64,000 nucleotides of DNA from Mycobacterium sp. OAS707 (GCF_014873705.1 NZ_JADBDS010000005.1:1-64000), one strand, 5' to 3'; shown: positions 16,620 to 25,189, counted from the first letter of the stretch. A program made the numbers and translations. The notes: a model not told the origin generated them from the sequence alone.

Positions 16620-17251
16620 GCGCACCATTCGAGGCAACCGCACGCGCACAGGTCGTCGACGTAGCGCGATCGATCTTCACGCGCGGCCTGACTCATGGAC
16701 GCACCGGCAATGTCAGTCTCCGCATCGGCGACCGCATCCTCGTTACGCCGACCGGCAGCAGCCTAGGAACCGTAGCGCCTGAGGACCTCTCGGTAATCGG
16801 GCGGTGCGGAGAACACCTCGATGGTCCGTCTCCGTCCAAGGAGGCGTTCCTGCACGCTGCGATGTTGCGAGCCCGCCCCGACGCTACCGCTGTGGTGCAC
16901 ACACACTCGACGTATTCCGCAGCGGTATCGTGCCTGGCCGGCCTCGACCCGGCGAGCGCCCTTCCCCCGTTGACCGCCTACTTCGTCATGCGTGTCGGCA
17001 CACTGCCGTTGTTGGCTTACCACGCACCAGGTGACGCCACACTCGAGCCACTCGCCGAAGCGACCGCGCGAAATCATCACGCCATACTGTTGCGCAACCA
17101 CGGCCCAGTAGTCGCCGGCCCGAACCTCAGCGCCGCCCTGGACGCTCTCGAAGAACTAGAACAGACGGCGAAACTCTTCCTACTTCTCCGCGGTCGCGCA
17201 ACACAACCACTCGGCCCAGTGGAAGTCCAAGAGCTACAAACCATTTCATGA
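16616..17251 (+). CDS. otnC: Class II aldolase/adducin-family enzyme (3-oxo-tetronate 4-phosphate decarboxylase, OtnC-like)
   Basis: A 211-residue zinc enzyme of the RhaD/AraD/OtnC family overlapping OtnK by ATGA. GRTGNVSLRIGDRILVTPTGSS (phosphate binding), SKEAFLHAAML (catalytic Glu), VVHTHSTYSAA (two zinc His) and HHAILLRNHGPVVAG (third zinc His) are all present. OtnC converts 3-oxo-tetronate 4-phosphate to dihydroxyacetone phosphate and CO2. Pairing with OtnK is diagnostic of four-carbon acid-sugar use. The usual OtnI isomerase was not seen nearby. Confidence 0.87.
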   Translation: MSAPFEATARAQVVDVARSIFTRGLTHGRTGNVSLRIGDRILVTPTGSSLGTVAPEDLSVIGRCGEHLDGPSPSKEAFLHAAMLRARPDATAVVHTHSTYSAAVSCLAGLDPASALPPLTAYFVMRVGTLPLLAYHAPGDATLEPLAEATARNHHAILLRNHGPVVAGPNLSAALDALEELEQTAKLFLLLRGRATQPLGPVEVQELQTIS

Positions 17252-17303
17252 TGGCTGTCAATGTGGACTGTTACGACCACGCAATCTCTCCAACGGAGGC
17301 TCG

Positions 17304-17537
17304 ATGAATGGCATCTGGAAGCCAGTCGACCTGATCCTGCCCGAAACACTGTCACCCAGGCAGGTGCTGGACCAGATCCACGCCCAAATACGCATAAACG
17401 CAACTGAATCCGGTGATTTCGTACACCAGATCCAGGTCGGGGTCGGGCAAGCGCACTCACACGGGTGGACGAGATGGTGCGCGTCCTACCTTGCTGGCCC
17501 TCCAGCACCATTCCCCGTCGACTCGAATTCATGCTGA
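17304..17537 (+). CDS. Possible small protein, unknown
   Basis: A 77-residue frame with a good ribosome-binding site (GGAGG, 5 bases before the ATG) downstream of OtnC. The first ~50 residues (WKPVDLILPETL, RQVLDQIHAQIRI, FVHQIQVGVGQ) look like folded protein, the rest less so. It may be a truncated gene or a remnant. The flanking ~400 bp (17252-17668) hold nothing else recognised. Confidence 0.3.
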   Translation: MNGIWKPVDLILPETLSPRQVLDQIHAQIRINATESGDFVHQIQVGVGQAHSHGWTRWCASYLAGPPAPFPVDSNSC

Positions 17538-17668
17538 CCAATTGACAGCGAGTGGTGGGCGGACGAGATACGCGTTATCGACACCGGAGAACGAACACCG
17601 AACCCGTGGGGCGAGAACGGGATCGTGTCGGTGACCGGCGGCTCGGGGGTATCCAGTCACAAGTTCCG

Positions 17669-18400
17669 TCAGTCGACCGGCTGTTGGTCGTGAAAGAGTC
17701 CACCGCTCGGTCCGTTGCGATCAAGCGTTGCCGCCCATACGATCCCGCGTGCGCTCTCTGCGGCGGTGCGGTCACCGTCATCGTCGCCGCGTTCGGGATG
17801 CGTGGCGGTGTCGCCCGGATCGACGGCGTTGACCAGGATGGCAGTGCCGTCGAGTTCACGCGCCAGGATGGTAGTGAGAGCGTTGAGCATGTACTTGCCA
17901 ACTGAGTAGGCAGGAGCCCGCAACGGCGCGCCCAGGTCGAGCCCGGTGGCGATTTGTTGGGCGGATCTACTGGAAATGTTGACGATGCGGGCGGCCGGAG
18001 CCTGCAGGAGAAGTGGAAGCAGGGCCCGGACGAGGCCCCACGGTCCGATGAGGTCGACTTCGAGTTCTGCGCGTACGGTATCCAGGTCGGCATCGAGGGC
18101 GGACAAGATCGTGAAATCGGGTCCTGGCGTTGCATTGTTGATGAGGACGTCGAGGTGGCCGAACTTCTGAGCGATATGGGCCGCGGCGTTGTCGAAGGTG
18201 ATCGGGTCCGTGAGATCGAGCGGTAGTGCGCTGGTTGGGAGGTTGTCACGGCGCAGTCGCTCGGCGAGGCGGTTCGCGCTAGCAGCATCTCTGGCAGAAA
18301 GGATCACATGGTGGTCCTTCTCCGCGAGTTGTCGAGCGACGGCGAAGCCGATCCCTTCGGGCCGACTGGCGCCGGTGATGAGTGCAACCTTCGTTGGCAT
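17669..18400 (-). CDS. Short-chain dehydrogenase/reductase (SDR)
   Basis: A 243-residue classical SDR. The nucleotide-binding turn is TGASRPEGIGFAVA (~10-23), DVLINNATPG (~85) is the NNAG equivalent, NISSRS carries the catalytic Ser (~142) and YSVGKYML the catalytic Tyr/Lys (~159/163). It ends before a region without genes and lies 29 bp downstream of the MFS transporter on the same strand, so they form a two-gene operon. The substrate is unknown; pairing with an exporter suggests detoxification of a small carbonyl compound. Confidence 0.88.
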   Translation of the reverse strand: MPTKVALITGASRPEGIGFAVARQLAEKDHHVILSARDAASANRLAERLRRDNLPTSALPLDLTDPITFDNAAAHIAQKFGHLDVLINNATPGPDFTILSALDADLDTVRAELEVDLIGPWGLVRALLPLLLQAPAARIVNISSRSAQQIATGLDLGAPLRAPAYSVGKYMLNALTTILARELDGTAILVNAVDPGDTATHPERGDDDGDRTAAESARGIVWAATLDRNGPSGGLFHDQQPVD

Positions 18401-18429
18401 AGTTGATCTTTCAGTGTGTTGGCTCTGGC

Positions 18430-19875
18430 TCAGTTGTGTGCTTCTCGTGGCTGCCTCGGTAGGAGCCTGACTAGTAGCAGGGTGAAGAAAAACAGTGCCG
18501 CCGCGAGCCCGCTGACGAGTACGCCCGCGTAGCCGTAGGACCCGGCTCCGCCGTGGTCAGCTCGGGCGAGGAACACGGTGCCCAGGGCGGCAAAGCCAAT
18601 CGCCGAGGCGAATTGCTGAACGGCGTTGAGCATCCCCGACCCCGTCCCGGCTTCCTCGGTCGTGGCATCGCCGAGGACGTATTCGAAGAGGGGAACGCCC
18701 ACCAAGCCGGTCCCGAAACCGATAACAAGCAGCGCCGGGGTCAGCGTCGCCGGGCTGAGATGGGCGCCTGAGCGAATGATGGTCCAGGACAGTGCAACCA
18801 AACCGATTGCGGCGCCGCCGAGGCCGAGTTGCAATGTGGCACGACCAAGTTTGGTGACTACTACGGCGGCGGCCAGTCCGACACCGACGGCGCTGCCCAA
18901 CGCCCAAGGAACCAGGGAAAGGCCGGACTTCAAAGGCGTCCAACCCATTCCAAGTTGCAGTAGCAGATTCAACGCCAACAGAAAGCCGCTTTGGGCCGCA
19001 AAGAAGCCGGCGACGATGACTAGACCTACGACAAAGCTGCGCTTGCCAAATAAGGACTGCGCGATAACCGGATGGACGCTGCGGCGCTCGGAGACCACGA
19101 ACAGCCCCAACGCGGCAACTGAGGCCGCCATCATGGCATAGGTCCACAGCGGCCAACCCAACTCGCGGCCTTCCACAACCGGAATGATGAGCAGCCCAGA
19201 CGCGAGGGTGAGCAGGGCTACCCCGACGAGATCCAGTCGCGCACTGCGGTCTTCGCCGGTGTGGCGAGGCAGAAATCGCCAGCCCATCACGCCGGCGACA
19301 ACCCCGATAGGGACGTTGATGAGAAAGATCGAACGCCACTGGCTACCAAAGAGATTCAAGTGCAGCAGCCAGCCGGCCAGGATTGGCCCCCCGACCGATG
19401 CCAATCCCATGATCGGACCGAACGGCACGAACGCATGTCGCAGTTTCTCCGGCGGGAAGACCACCGTGAGTAAAGCGAATCCCTGCGGAATCATCAACGC
19501 TCCGAAGAGTCCCTGTAACGCGCGGGCGACCACCAGCCACCACACACCGGGAGCCAACCCACAGGCAAGCGACGACACGGTGAAACCTGTCATCCCGATC
19601 AGAAACAATCGGCGGCGACCCGCAAGGTCGCCGAGTCGACCGGCGGTGACCAATCCCAACGCGAAGGTCACGGTGTAGGCCGCCAAGACCCATTGCAACG
19701 TCGTCTCGTTACCGCCGAGGTCAGCGCGAATGGACGGGCCGGCCAGGTTGGCGATAGTGGAGTCGAGCATGTCCATCAGGTCGGCGATGAACACGACGAC
19801 TAGTACCTGGTACGCGCGGCTCAGGGGTATCGACGCTGTCTCGGGCACAGCCGGAGAACAAAGATCGTCCTGCAC
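18430..19875 (-). CDS. MFS drug-type exporter, DHA2 (14-TM) family
   Basis: A 481-residue polytopic protein beginning at GTG 19875. The DMLDSTIANLAGPSI stretch in TM1 matches DHA2 motif D1, and GRLGDLAGRRRLFLIG is motif A between TM2 and TM3. Length and hydrophobicity fit 14 TM helices. It is a proton-driven exporter of drugs or metabolites. Inverted repeats GAAC-N3-GTTC directly upstream, shared with a divergent TetR gene, indicate substrate-induced derepression. Confidence 0.9.
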   Translation of the reverse strand: MQDDLCSPAVPETASIPLSRAYQVLVVVFIADLMDMLDSTIANLAGPSIRADLGGNETTLQWVLAAYTVTFALGLVTAGRLGDLAGRRRLFLIGMTGFTVSSLACGLAPGVWWLVVARALQGLFGALMIPQGFALLTVVFPPEKLRHAFVPFGPIMGLASVGGPILAGWLLHLNLFGSQWRSIFLINVPIGVVAGVMGWRFLPRHTGEDRSARLDLVGVALLTLASGLLIIPVVEGRELGWPLWTYAMMAASVAALGLFVVSERRSVHPVIAQSLFGKRSFVVGLVIVAGFFAAQSGFLLALNLLLQLGMGWTPLKSGLSLVPWALGSAVGVGLAAAVVVTKLGRATLQLGLGGAAIGLVALSWTIIRSGAHLSPATLTPALLVIGFGTGLVGVPLFEYVLGDATTEEAGTGSGMLNAVQQFASAIGFAALGTVFLARADHGGAGSYGYAGVLVSGLAAALFFFTLLLVRLLPRQPREAHN

Positions 19876-19907
19876 GAACTAAGTTCTAAATAACGAACAG
19901 CGTTCGT
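19876..19907. promoter_or_regulatory. Two GAAC-N3-GTTC operators between MFS exporter and TetR genes
   Basis: GAACTAAGTTC (19876-19886) and ACGAACAGCGTTCGT (19893-19907; 6-bp arms, 3-nt spacer) share the core GAAC-N3-GTTC with a 19-bp centre spacing. They fill the 40-bp space between the divergent start codons, so a bound repressor would block both genes. Likely bound by the TetR at 19916-20647 (inference). Confidence 0.65.
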
Positions 19908-19915
19908 GTCAAGGT

Positions 19916-20647
19916 ATGCTTGCCCACATGCCCCGTGTAGATCCGAAATCGCGCCGCGCCGCCCGCCACGCGCAGCGCGACGCACCCGCCGCGCCAGCCC
20001 AACCGACGAAAGCCCCGATCACTGTCGACCGGATCGTCGACGCGGCGCTTCAAGTCGTGGCGACCCAGGGCTATGACGCTTTGACGATGCGTAGCGTGGC
20101 CGCCGTGCTCGGCACTGGACCCGCGTCGCTCTATGCCCACGTCGTCAACAAGGCCGACATCGACGAACTGATCATCGGCCGGCTGTGCTCGGAAATCGAT
20201 ATTCCCGAACCCGACCCAGCGACCTGGCGCGAACAAATTCGCAAGGTGTGCACACAAATGCGCGAGCAATATCTGAAATACCCCGGCATTTCGCGCGCCG
20301 CGATCGCCACTGCCTCCACCAACCTTGACACCTTGCGTATCGCCGAAGGCATGCTGGCAATCCTGCTCGCCGGAGGGGTGAAACCTCAGGAAGCGGCCTG
20401 GGCTATCGACTCACTATCGCTTTACATCAACGCTTACACCCTCGAGATCTCCCTGGTCGAGGCACAGCGCGAGGGACATGACGAAGGCTGGGTCGTCAGT
20501 CGTGAAGAGCTGATGCGGCGCTTCAAGGCGCTGCCCGCCAACGCTTTTCCTCAAATTCGCCGATACGCGGCCGAACTGACCGCAGGCACCGGTCACGAAA
20601 GATTCGACTTCACCATCGGCCTCATCACCAACCACTTATCACCTTGA
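19916..20647 (+). CDS. TetR-family transcriptional regulator (TetR_C-type)
   Basis: A 243-residue regulator. The N-terminal ~35 residues are a basic, Ala/Pro-rich extension. The HTH is ITVDRIVDAALQVV, then YDALTMRSVAAVLGTGPASLYAHVVNK. The all-alpha C-terminal part (WREQIRKVCTQMREQY onward) resembles the tetracycline-repressor-type ligand domain. The ATG at 19916 is only 8 bp after the second inverted repeat; ATG 19928 is an alternative start. Divergent arrangement makes it the probable repressor of the MFS-SDR operon. Confidence 0.88.
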   Translation: MLAHMPRVDPKSRRAARHAQRDAPAAPAQPTKAPITVDRIVDAALQVVATQGYDALTMRSVAAVLGTGPASLYAHVVNKADIDELIIGRLCSEIDIPEPDPATWREQIRKVCTQMREQYLKYPGISRAAIATASTNLDTLRIAEGMLAILLAGGVKPQEAAWAIDSLSLYINAYTLEISLVEAQREGHDEGWVVSREELMRRFKALPANAFPQIRRYAAELTAGTGHERFDFTIGLITNHLSP

Positions 20648-20802
20648 CGTCAATGGGCGGAGACCGCGCGGTTCAGATGCTGGCGATGCGTTTATGCGGC
20701 TGGTGGAGGCGGGATGGGGCGCCGAGGTCTCAGGGTCGCCACCGAAGGGGATAAGTCCAACAGCCACCACAACCCTTTCAGCCCAACCTATTTCGGAGGA
20801 CC

Positions 20803-21016
20803 ATGACCACACCAATGACCCTCAATCGTCCGCAGCGCCTCGAACGACGACGTCGACTTCGGCATCGTGTGGGGCGACGAGCGCAACAACTACTGGAGAA
20901 TCGACGAGTACAAGGGCACGTTCGATCCGTCGAACGGAACGCTACGTGGCACCGTGGACGGCAGCGACGGCAGTTCCACGGACTGGAGCGTCACCGAGTT
21001 CTTCACCTGCAAGTAG
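20803..21016 (+). pseudogene. Frameshifted small gene remnant
   Basis: A strong start (CGGAGGACC before ATG 20803) leads into about a dozen codons, after which the sensible protein continues in another frame: DVDFGIVWGDERNNYWRI, GTFDPSNGTLRGTVDG and a C-terminal EFFTCK before TAG at 21014-21016. In that second frame a TGA at 20816-20818 blocks any upstream start, so one frameshift near 20818-20845 separates start and body. The domain was not recognised. Either decay or a sequencing error. Confidence 0.5.
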
Positions 21017-21026
21017 CCTCGACGGG

Positions 21027-21162
21027 GTGACCGAACCCGGCGACGGGCCACCCCGCGGCGTGCTGATCGCGGCGATCACTGTGGCGGTGAGCGTCGCTTG
21101 GCGGTGTGTTGGCCCTTGCCGCGCAGTGGGGAATGCCTCGGGGCCATGGATGTTTCGGCTAA
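21027..21162 (+). pseudogene. Frameshifted small membrane-protein remnant
   Basis: GTG at 21027 opens TEPGDGPPRGVLIAAITVAVSVA, a membrane anchor. At about 21096-21101 the frame breaks; read one base later, it continues GGVLALAAQWGMPRGHGCFG and stops at TAA 21160-21162. Removing one T from GCTTGG joins both parts into a 44-residue protein. Together with the neighbouring remnant this suggests either local decay or assembly error. Confidence 0.45.
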
Positions 21163-21510
21163 CTGAGGTGAGAGTTATCGTGTGGATGTCCCGCGACGCC
21201 GCAGGGCTGACCACGCCGCGAGTGCCGTACCGTACTGGTTTGCCTAGAGCTCCCTCCAAAACGTCTCATTGTCACCGGAGGTGGAATCGGTGCGACTGGG
21301 CGAGGAAGCCGGACATCGAAATGGACAGTCCGCGTTTGCTTTCCGCACCGCTGACGCCACTAAGAGGCGAAAGGTCATACTTATTCTGAGTTTGATGTCG
21401 CAAATGACATCCTGACGACATTTAAAATGAGAAGACCTACACCGATTGCACTGTGCCACAGCGTGATTCCTATCAGCTTGTAACCCCCGGTCCTGCCGAG
21501 GGCCTGCTGC
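21163..21510. other. Gene-free stretch before SDR gene
   Basis: About 350 bp. I see no coding-like frame with RBS, no clear hairpin-plus-T terminator and no repeats of note. Confidence 0.4.
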
Positions 21511-22365
21511 TCATCGCGCCGCTGCTTCCATCCAAAAATCGAGCTCTAGTTCGCTGTCATTCAGTCCGTTCTGATATGCCGCGAAGTCGGACAGTCCAGC
21601 AGAGCTGAGTACCTCGTCGTCGATGTGACAGCGACCGGTTCCGTCATGGAAGGTCGACGTCAAGATGAGGTGTGCAGCATCGCTCATGATGGTCGCGCTG
21701 CGACTTCTGGCCACCAGTTCCTTGCCGAGAATGTTGCGGACGGCAGCAGTGTCAATGGTGGTACGAGGCCACAGCGAGTTGACTGCGATAGCGTCGCGAC
21801 TCAACTCTGCTGCAAGACCGATCGTGACTAGCGTCATCGCGAATTTCGAGATTGTATACGCCGTGCCAATGCGCTCGAAATGCTTATTTTCCAATGTGAT
21901 TGGCGGCGATAAGGTGAGAATATGTGCGTTCGAGGACTTGCGCAGGTGGGGAATGGCTACTTTCGAGAGTAGGAACGCTCCGCGCGCGTTGATGTCCTGC
22001 ATGAGGTCGTACTTCTTCATGTCGATCTGCTCGGTGTGAGTGATGTCGAGCGCACTCGCGTTGTTGACGACGATGTCGATGCCGCCGAACTGCTCGACCG
22101 CGGCGGCCACGGCCGCTTCCACCGCCTGATCGTCGCGCACGTCTCCGACGATCGGAAGGGCGTTCCCGCCCTCTGCCTCGATGGCTTTTGCGGCGGAGTA
22201 GACCGTGCCGGGAAGTTTAGGGTGCGGGCTGGCGGTCTTCGCGATCAACGCTATGTTGGCGCCGTCTCTCGCGGCGCGAACTGCAATCGCCTCGCCGATT
22301 CCCCGGCTGCCACCGGAGATGATAAGCGTACGGCCGGCAAGGGATCGACGGTTCACTTCAGTCAT
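21511..22365 (-). CDS. SDR-family oxidoreductase (HSDL2-like)
   Basis: A 284-residue SDR from the ATG at 22365, which precedes the fold by only ~10 residues; the frame extends to 22419. The cofactor turn is ISGGSRGIGEAIAVRAARDGAN, followed by the unusually long KTASPHPKLPGTVYSAAKAIE insert seen in hydroxysteroid dehydrogenase-like 2 (HSDL2) proteins. IVVNNASALD and YTISKFAM (catalytic Tyr/Lys) are present, and LSPPITLE supplies the Ser-region. It likely reduces or oxidises a lipid-type carbonyl/alcohol. It lies 169 bp downstream of the acyl-CoA dehydrogenase and may be co-expressed. Confidence 0.87.
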   Translation of the reverse strand: MTEVNRRSLAGRTLIISGGSRGIGEAIAVRAARDGANIALIAKTASPHPKLPGTVYSAAKAIEAEGGNALPIVGDVRDDQAVEAAVAAAVEQFGGIDIVVNNASALDITHTEQIDMKKYDLMQDINARGAFLLSKVAIPHLRKSSNAHILTLSPPITLENKHFERIGTAYTISKFAMTLVTIGLAAELSRDAIAVNSLWPRTTIDTAAVRNILGKELVARSRSATIMSDAAHLILTSTFHDGTGRCHIDDEVLSSAGLSDFAAYQNGLNDSELELDFWMEAAAR

Positions 22366-22534
22366 GGGGCGGTTTCTCTTACTTTCTGTGCGTTGCATGG
22401 TCACTAGGGCATGCACCATGCGATCTATTTGTGACGATCTGTTCGTTCAGTTTTTTTGTGAGGGCTCTTCCTCTGTGAAGTGCTTTCGGATATGGCGACT
22501 GCTGATCTGCACGACAATGAATTGGGCTCAGATG

Positions 22535-23695
22535 TCAGCGCATCAACGCGCGTGACATGACGATGCGCTGGATCTGGTTGGTGCCCTCGTAGATTTGGGT
22601 AATCTTGGCGTCGCGCATGAATCGCTCGACCGGGAAGTCCGCGGTGTAGCCGTAGCCGCCGAACAGCTGGACGGCGTTGGTGGTGACTTCCATGGCCATA
22701 TCGGAGGCGAAGCACTTCGACGCCGACGAGATGAAGCCCAAGTTGGGCTCACCGCGTTCGGCACGCGCAGCGGCGGAGTACACCATGAGCCGCGCGGCTT
22801 CGATCTTCATCGCCATGTCGGCGAGCATGAACTGGGTGTTCTGGAAGTCGCTGATCGACTTGCCGAACTGCTTGCGCTCCTTGGTGTAAGCGATCGACGC
22901 CTCGAGCGCGCCCTGCGCGATGCCGACGGCCTGTGCACCGATCGTGGGCCGGGTGTGATCCAGCGTCGCGAGCGCGGTCTTGAACCCGGTACCCGGGTCG
23001 CCGATGATGCGATCACCCGGAATCCGGCAGTCCTCGAAGTACAGATCGGTGGTCGGCGAACCCTTGATGCCGAGCTTGCGCTCTTTCGGTCCCACCGTGA
23101 AGCCGGGATCGTCCTTGTGCACCACGAACGCCGAGATACCGGTGGCTCCCTTGTCGGGATCGGTCACCGCCATGACCGTGTACCACTGCGAGTGACCGCC
23201 GTTGGAGATCCAGCACTTCGACCCGTTGAGCACCCAGTCCTCACCGTCGGCCTTCGCACGGGTCCGCATCGACGCCGCGTCACTGCCCGCCTCGCGCTCA
23301 CTCAACGCGTACGACGCGGTGGCCTCCCCCGCACCGATGGACGGCAGCACCTGCTTCTTGAGCTCCTCGGAGCCGTTCATCAGCAGGCCCATCGTGCCGA
23401 GCTTGTTACAGATCGGGATCAGCGACGACGAGGCGCACACCCGTGCCACCTCTTCGATGACGATGCAGGCGGTGATCGAGTCGCCGCCCTGTCCTCCGTA
23501 TTCCTCGGGGATGTGGATCGCCGAGAAACCCGACGAGTTCAGCGCCGCCAGCGCCTCATCGGTGTAGCGCGCCTTCTCATCGACGTCGGCTGAGTAGGGT
23601 GCGATCTCTTTGTGGCAGAGATCGCGCAGCACTGCGCGCAGTTCGTCGTGCTCCTCGGAGAGTTTGTAAAAATCGAACGACGGGTTACCGAACAT
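22535..23695 (-). CDS. fadE25: Acyl-CoA dehydrogenase (FadE25-like)
   Basis: A 386-residue flavoprotein with ATG at 23695. NPSFDFYKLSEEHDE at the N-terminus, IPEEYGGQGGDS, YALSEREAGSDAASM (FAD contact), HTRPTIGAQAVGIAQGAL and the C-terminal RFMRDAKITQIYEGTNQ (catalytic-base region) are nearly as I remember for mycobacterial FadE25, a highly conserved short-chain acyl-CoA dehydrogenase. It introduces the alpha-beta double bond in an acyl-CoA. In other mycobacteria fadE25 stands near acc genes, which are not seen here. Confidence 0.85.
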   Translation of the reverse strand: MFGNPSFDFYKLSEEHDELRAVLRDLCHKEIAPYSADVDEKARYTDEALAALNSSGFSAIHIPEEYGGQGGDSITACIVIEEVARVCASSSLIPICNKLGTMGLLMNGSEELKKQVLPSIGAGEATASYALSEREAGSDAASMRTRAKADGEDWVLNGSKCWISNGGHSQWYTVMAVTDPDKGATGISAFVVHKDDPGFTVGPKERKLGIKGSPTTDLYFEDCRIPGDRIIGDPGTGFKTALATLDHTRPTIGAQAVGIAQGALEASIAYTKERKQFGKSISDFQNTQFMLADMAMKIEAARLMVYSAAARAERGEPNLGFISSASKCFASDMAMEVTTNAVQLFGGYGYTADFPVERFMRDAKITQIYEGTNQIQRIVMSRALMR

Positions 23696-23810
23696 GTGGT
23701 CTAAGCGTTCCTTAATTCAACGGGCCTCGGAGAGGCTCCGACTGGGTCAGCGCCGACGGGCAACAGATGATCGCCGACGAAATCTGCGGCGTCTGAGGAC
23801 TTTTCGGCGG

Positions 23811-24296
23811 TCATGGCGGGGGACGATAGCCTGCAGCCGTGTTTCGCAGCTGCCAGATCTGGGCGGGACACAGGATGCCAATCGCGTACGAGACGACGTA
23901 GTTGGCTGATTGCTCATCGCTGGGCGTGACGTCGCGCTTGGTGTCGGCCATCAGATCGGCGTACGGGACCCCTCGAGTCGCCTTGTCGCACAGTTCGAAA
24001 CCGTAGGCGAGGGCGTCATTGTTGGGAAAGTCGAAGTGCCGCCGCACGATCACGTTGTAGGTGTACTCGACTTCCGGTGCAGGTACGGCATTCGCCGTGG
24101 CCGATTCCGGCACCATCGCCAGCGCCAATATCAGAACCGCTGCCGCACCGATGATTCCAAGGCGCGTTCCCGCCGACTGAACGTGCCAGATCTGCCAGCA
24201 CCCGAAACAGTTCAACGGTGACCTCCGATCGCATCCAAGACCGCGGCACTTGAGTCTTTCGTGCGTGGCCGCCGCTGGGTCAGTGCCTGTATTCAT
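23811..24296 (-). CDS. DUF732-domain secreted protein
   Basis: A 161-residue protein from ATG 24296, two bases after the stop of the MPT51-like gene (TAGTTATG). A central hydrophobic segment (LGIIGAAAVLILALAMV, then ESATANA) looks like a signal peptide with a long, Cys-containing N-terminal extension. The mature part (FPNNDALAYGFELCDKATRGVPYADLM, SYAIGILCPAQIWQL) has the two Cys and helical layout of DUF732, a mycobacterial small secreted family with unknown function. It ends the mce operon run. Confidence 0.75.
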   Translation of the reverse strand: MNTGTDPAAATHERLKCRGLGCDRRSPLNCFGCWQIWHVQSAGTRLGIIGAAAVLILALAMVPESATANAVPAPEVEYTYNVIVRRHFDFPNNDALAYGFELCDKATRGVPYADLMADTKRDVTPSDEQSANYVVSYAIGILCPAQIWQLRNTAAGYRPPP

Positions 24297-24298
24297 AA

Positions 24299-25189
24299 CT
24301 ACCGAATCGAAGCGACAAGGTCGTTCGCCATCGCCTTGAGTTGGGGTGCCCAGGTTGACCATCCGTGTTCGCCTATGGCAGGAAAGTCGAAGTGTCCGTT
24401 TGTGCCACCGACCGATCGGTACTGCGCGTAGAACGTTCGATTACTTCCTTGCGCTTGGTCGGCGTAGCCGATCATCGCCGCAGGGTCAGAGGCCGTCGAT
24501 GTTCCGGGACTGAAGATCCAGAGGCGTGTCTTGTTGTTGACAAGCAGGCCGGCGTGGAAGTTTGGGTCGTGCCACTTCCACCGCCCCAGTTGCGCGGCGC
24601 CCCACATCGCCTGCGTATCGACGCCGCCGTATCGCTGCATCCCTGCAGTGATTGCTCCATTGAGAGCGGTCTGCGATGGGCTCAGGAAGCCCGACATCGA
24701 TCCCGCGTAGCGGAAGCGGTCGGGGTGAAATGCTGCGAGCGCGAGTGCTGCGTATCCGCCCTGCGCGGTTCCGACAACGGCGTTGCCGTCCGCCGCGACT
24801 CCCTTATGCGCTGCAAGCCAGTCGGGCAGTTCGTGTGCGAGGAATGTTTCCCATTGCTTACTGCTGTCCTGCTCCCAGTCGGTGTACATGCTGTATGCGC
24901 CGCCAGCAGGTGCGACAACTGAGATGCCCCTGCCCGCAAGGGTGTTCATTGCGTCGCCCTGCGTTACCCAGTTGCTGACCTGGTCTCCAGCATTGAACGC
25001 ATCCAGCAGGAACACCGCATGCGGCCCCCCGGTGAGGAAGTCGACCGGGATATCGCGACCCATCGCGGCCGACGGAACCATCAGTCGTTCCGCGGTGGAG
25101 GCTCTCGACTCACCGATTGCGAACCACAGAGATGCCATCGACACTACGACGAGCACCGCCCGCAGGAGCCCGATCCGCATTGTGCTCAC
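24299..25189 (-). CDS. mpt51: MPT51-like member of the antigen 85 family (probably non-catalytic)
   Basis: A 296-residue secreted alpha/beta-hydrolase-fold protein; GTG 25189 has AGGAGG just upstream. A signal peptide ends near ESRAS. In Ag85 mycolyltransferases the nucleophile elbow is GLSMA; here it reads GTAQGGYAALAL, so the Ser is replaced, as I recall for MPT51. SMSGFLSPS, GRWKWHDP, YRSVGG and the end NGHFDFPAIGEHGWSTWAPQL also follow MPT51. The family's MPT51 member binds fibronectin and does not act as a mycolyltransferase. Here it is linked by GTGA to the small gene before it, at the end of an mce operon, an unusual place. Confidence 0.83.
   Translation of the reverse strand: MSTMRIGLLRAVLVVVSMASLWFAIGESRASTAERLMVPSAAMGRDIPVDFLTGGPHAVFLLDAFNAGDQVSNWVTQGDAMNTLAGRGISVVAPAGGAYSMYTDWEQDSSKQWETFLAHELPDWLAAHKGVAADGNAVVGTAQGGYAALALAAFHPDRFRYAGSMSGFLSPSQTALNGAITAGMQRYGGVDTQAMWGAAQLGRWKWHDPNFHAGLLVNNKTRLWIFSPGTSTASDPAAMIGYADQAQGSNRTFYAQYRSVGGTNGHFDFPAIGEHGWSTWAPQLKAMANDLVASIR

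Noticed and set aside
17077..17541. 154-residue minus-strand frame after OtnC
   Set aside because: Half of it is antisense to OtnC, and no family-like segment or RBS was seen.
20694..21389. 231-residue plus-strand frame
   Set aside because: Only its middle (from 21027) looks like protein; the rest is Ser/Thr/Ala shadow. The two remnants inside were reported instead.
22595..23593. 332-residue plus-strand frame over the acyl-CoA dehydrogenase
   Set aside because: Antisense shadow rich in Arg/His/Gly; the opposite strand has a complete FadE25-like gene.
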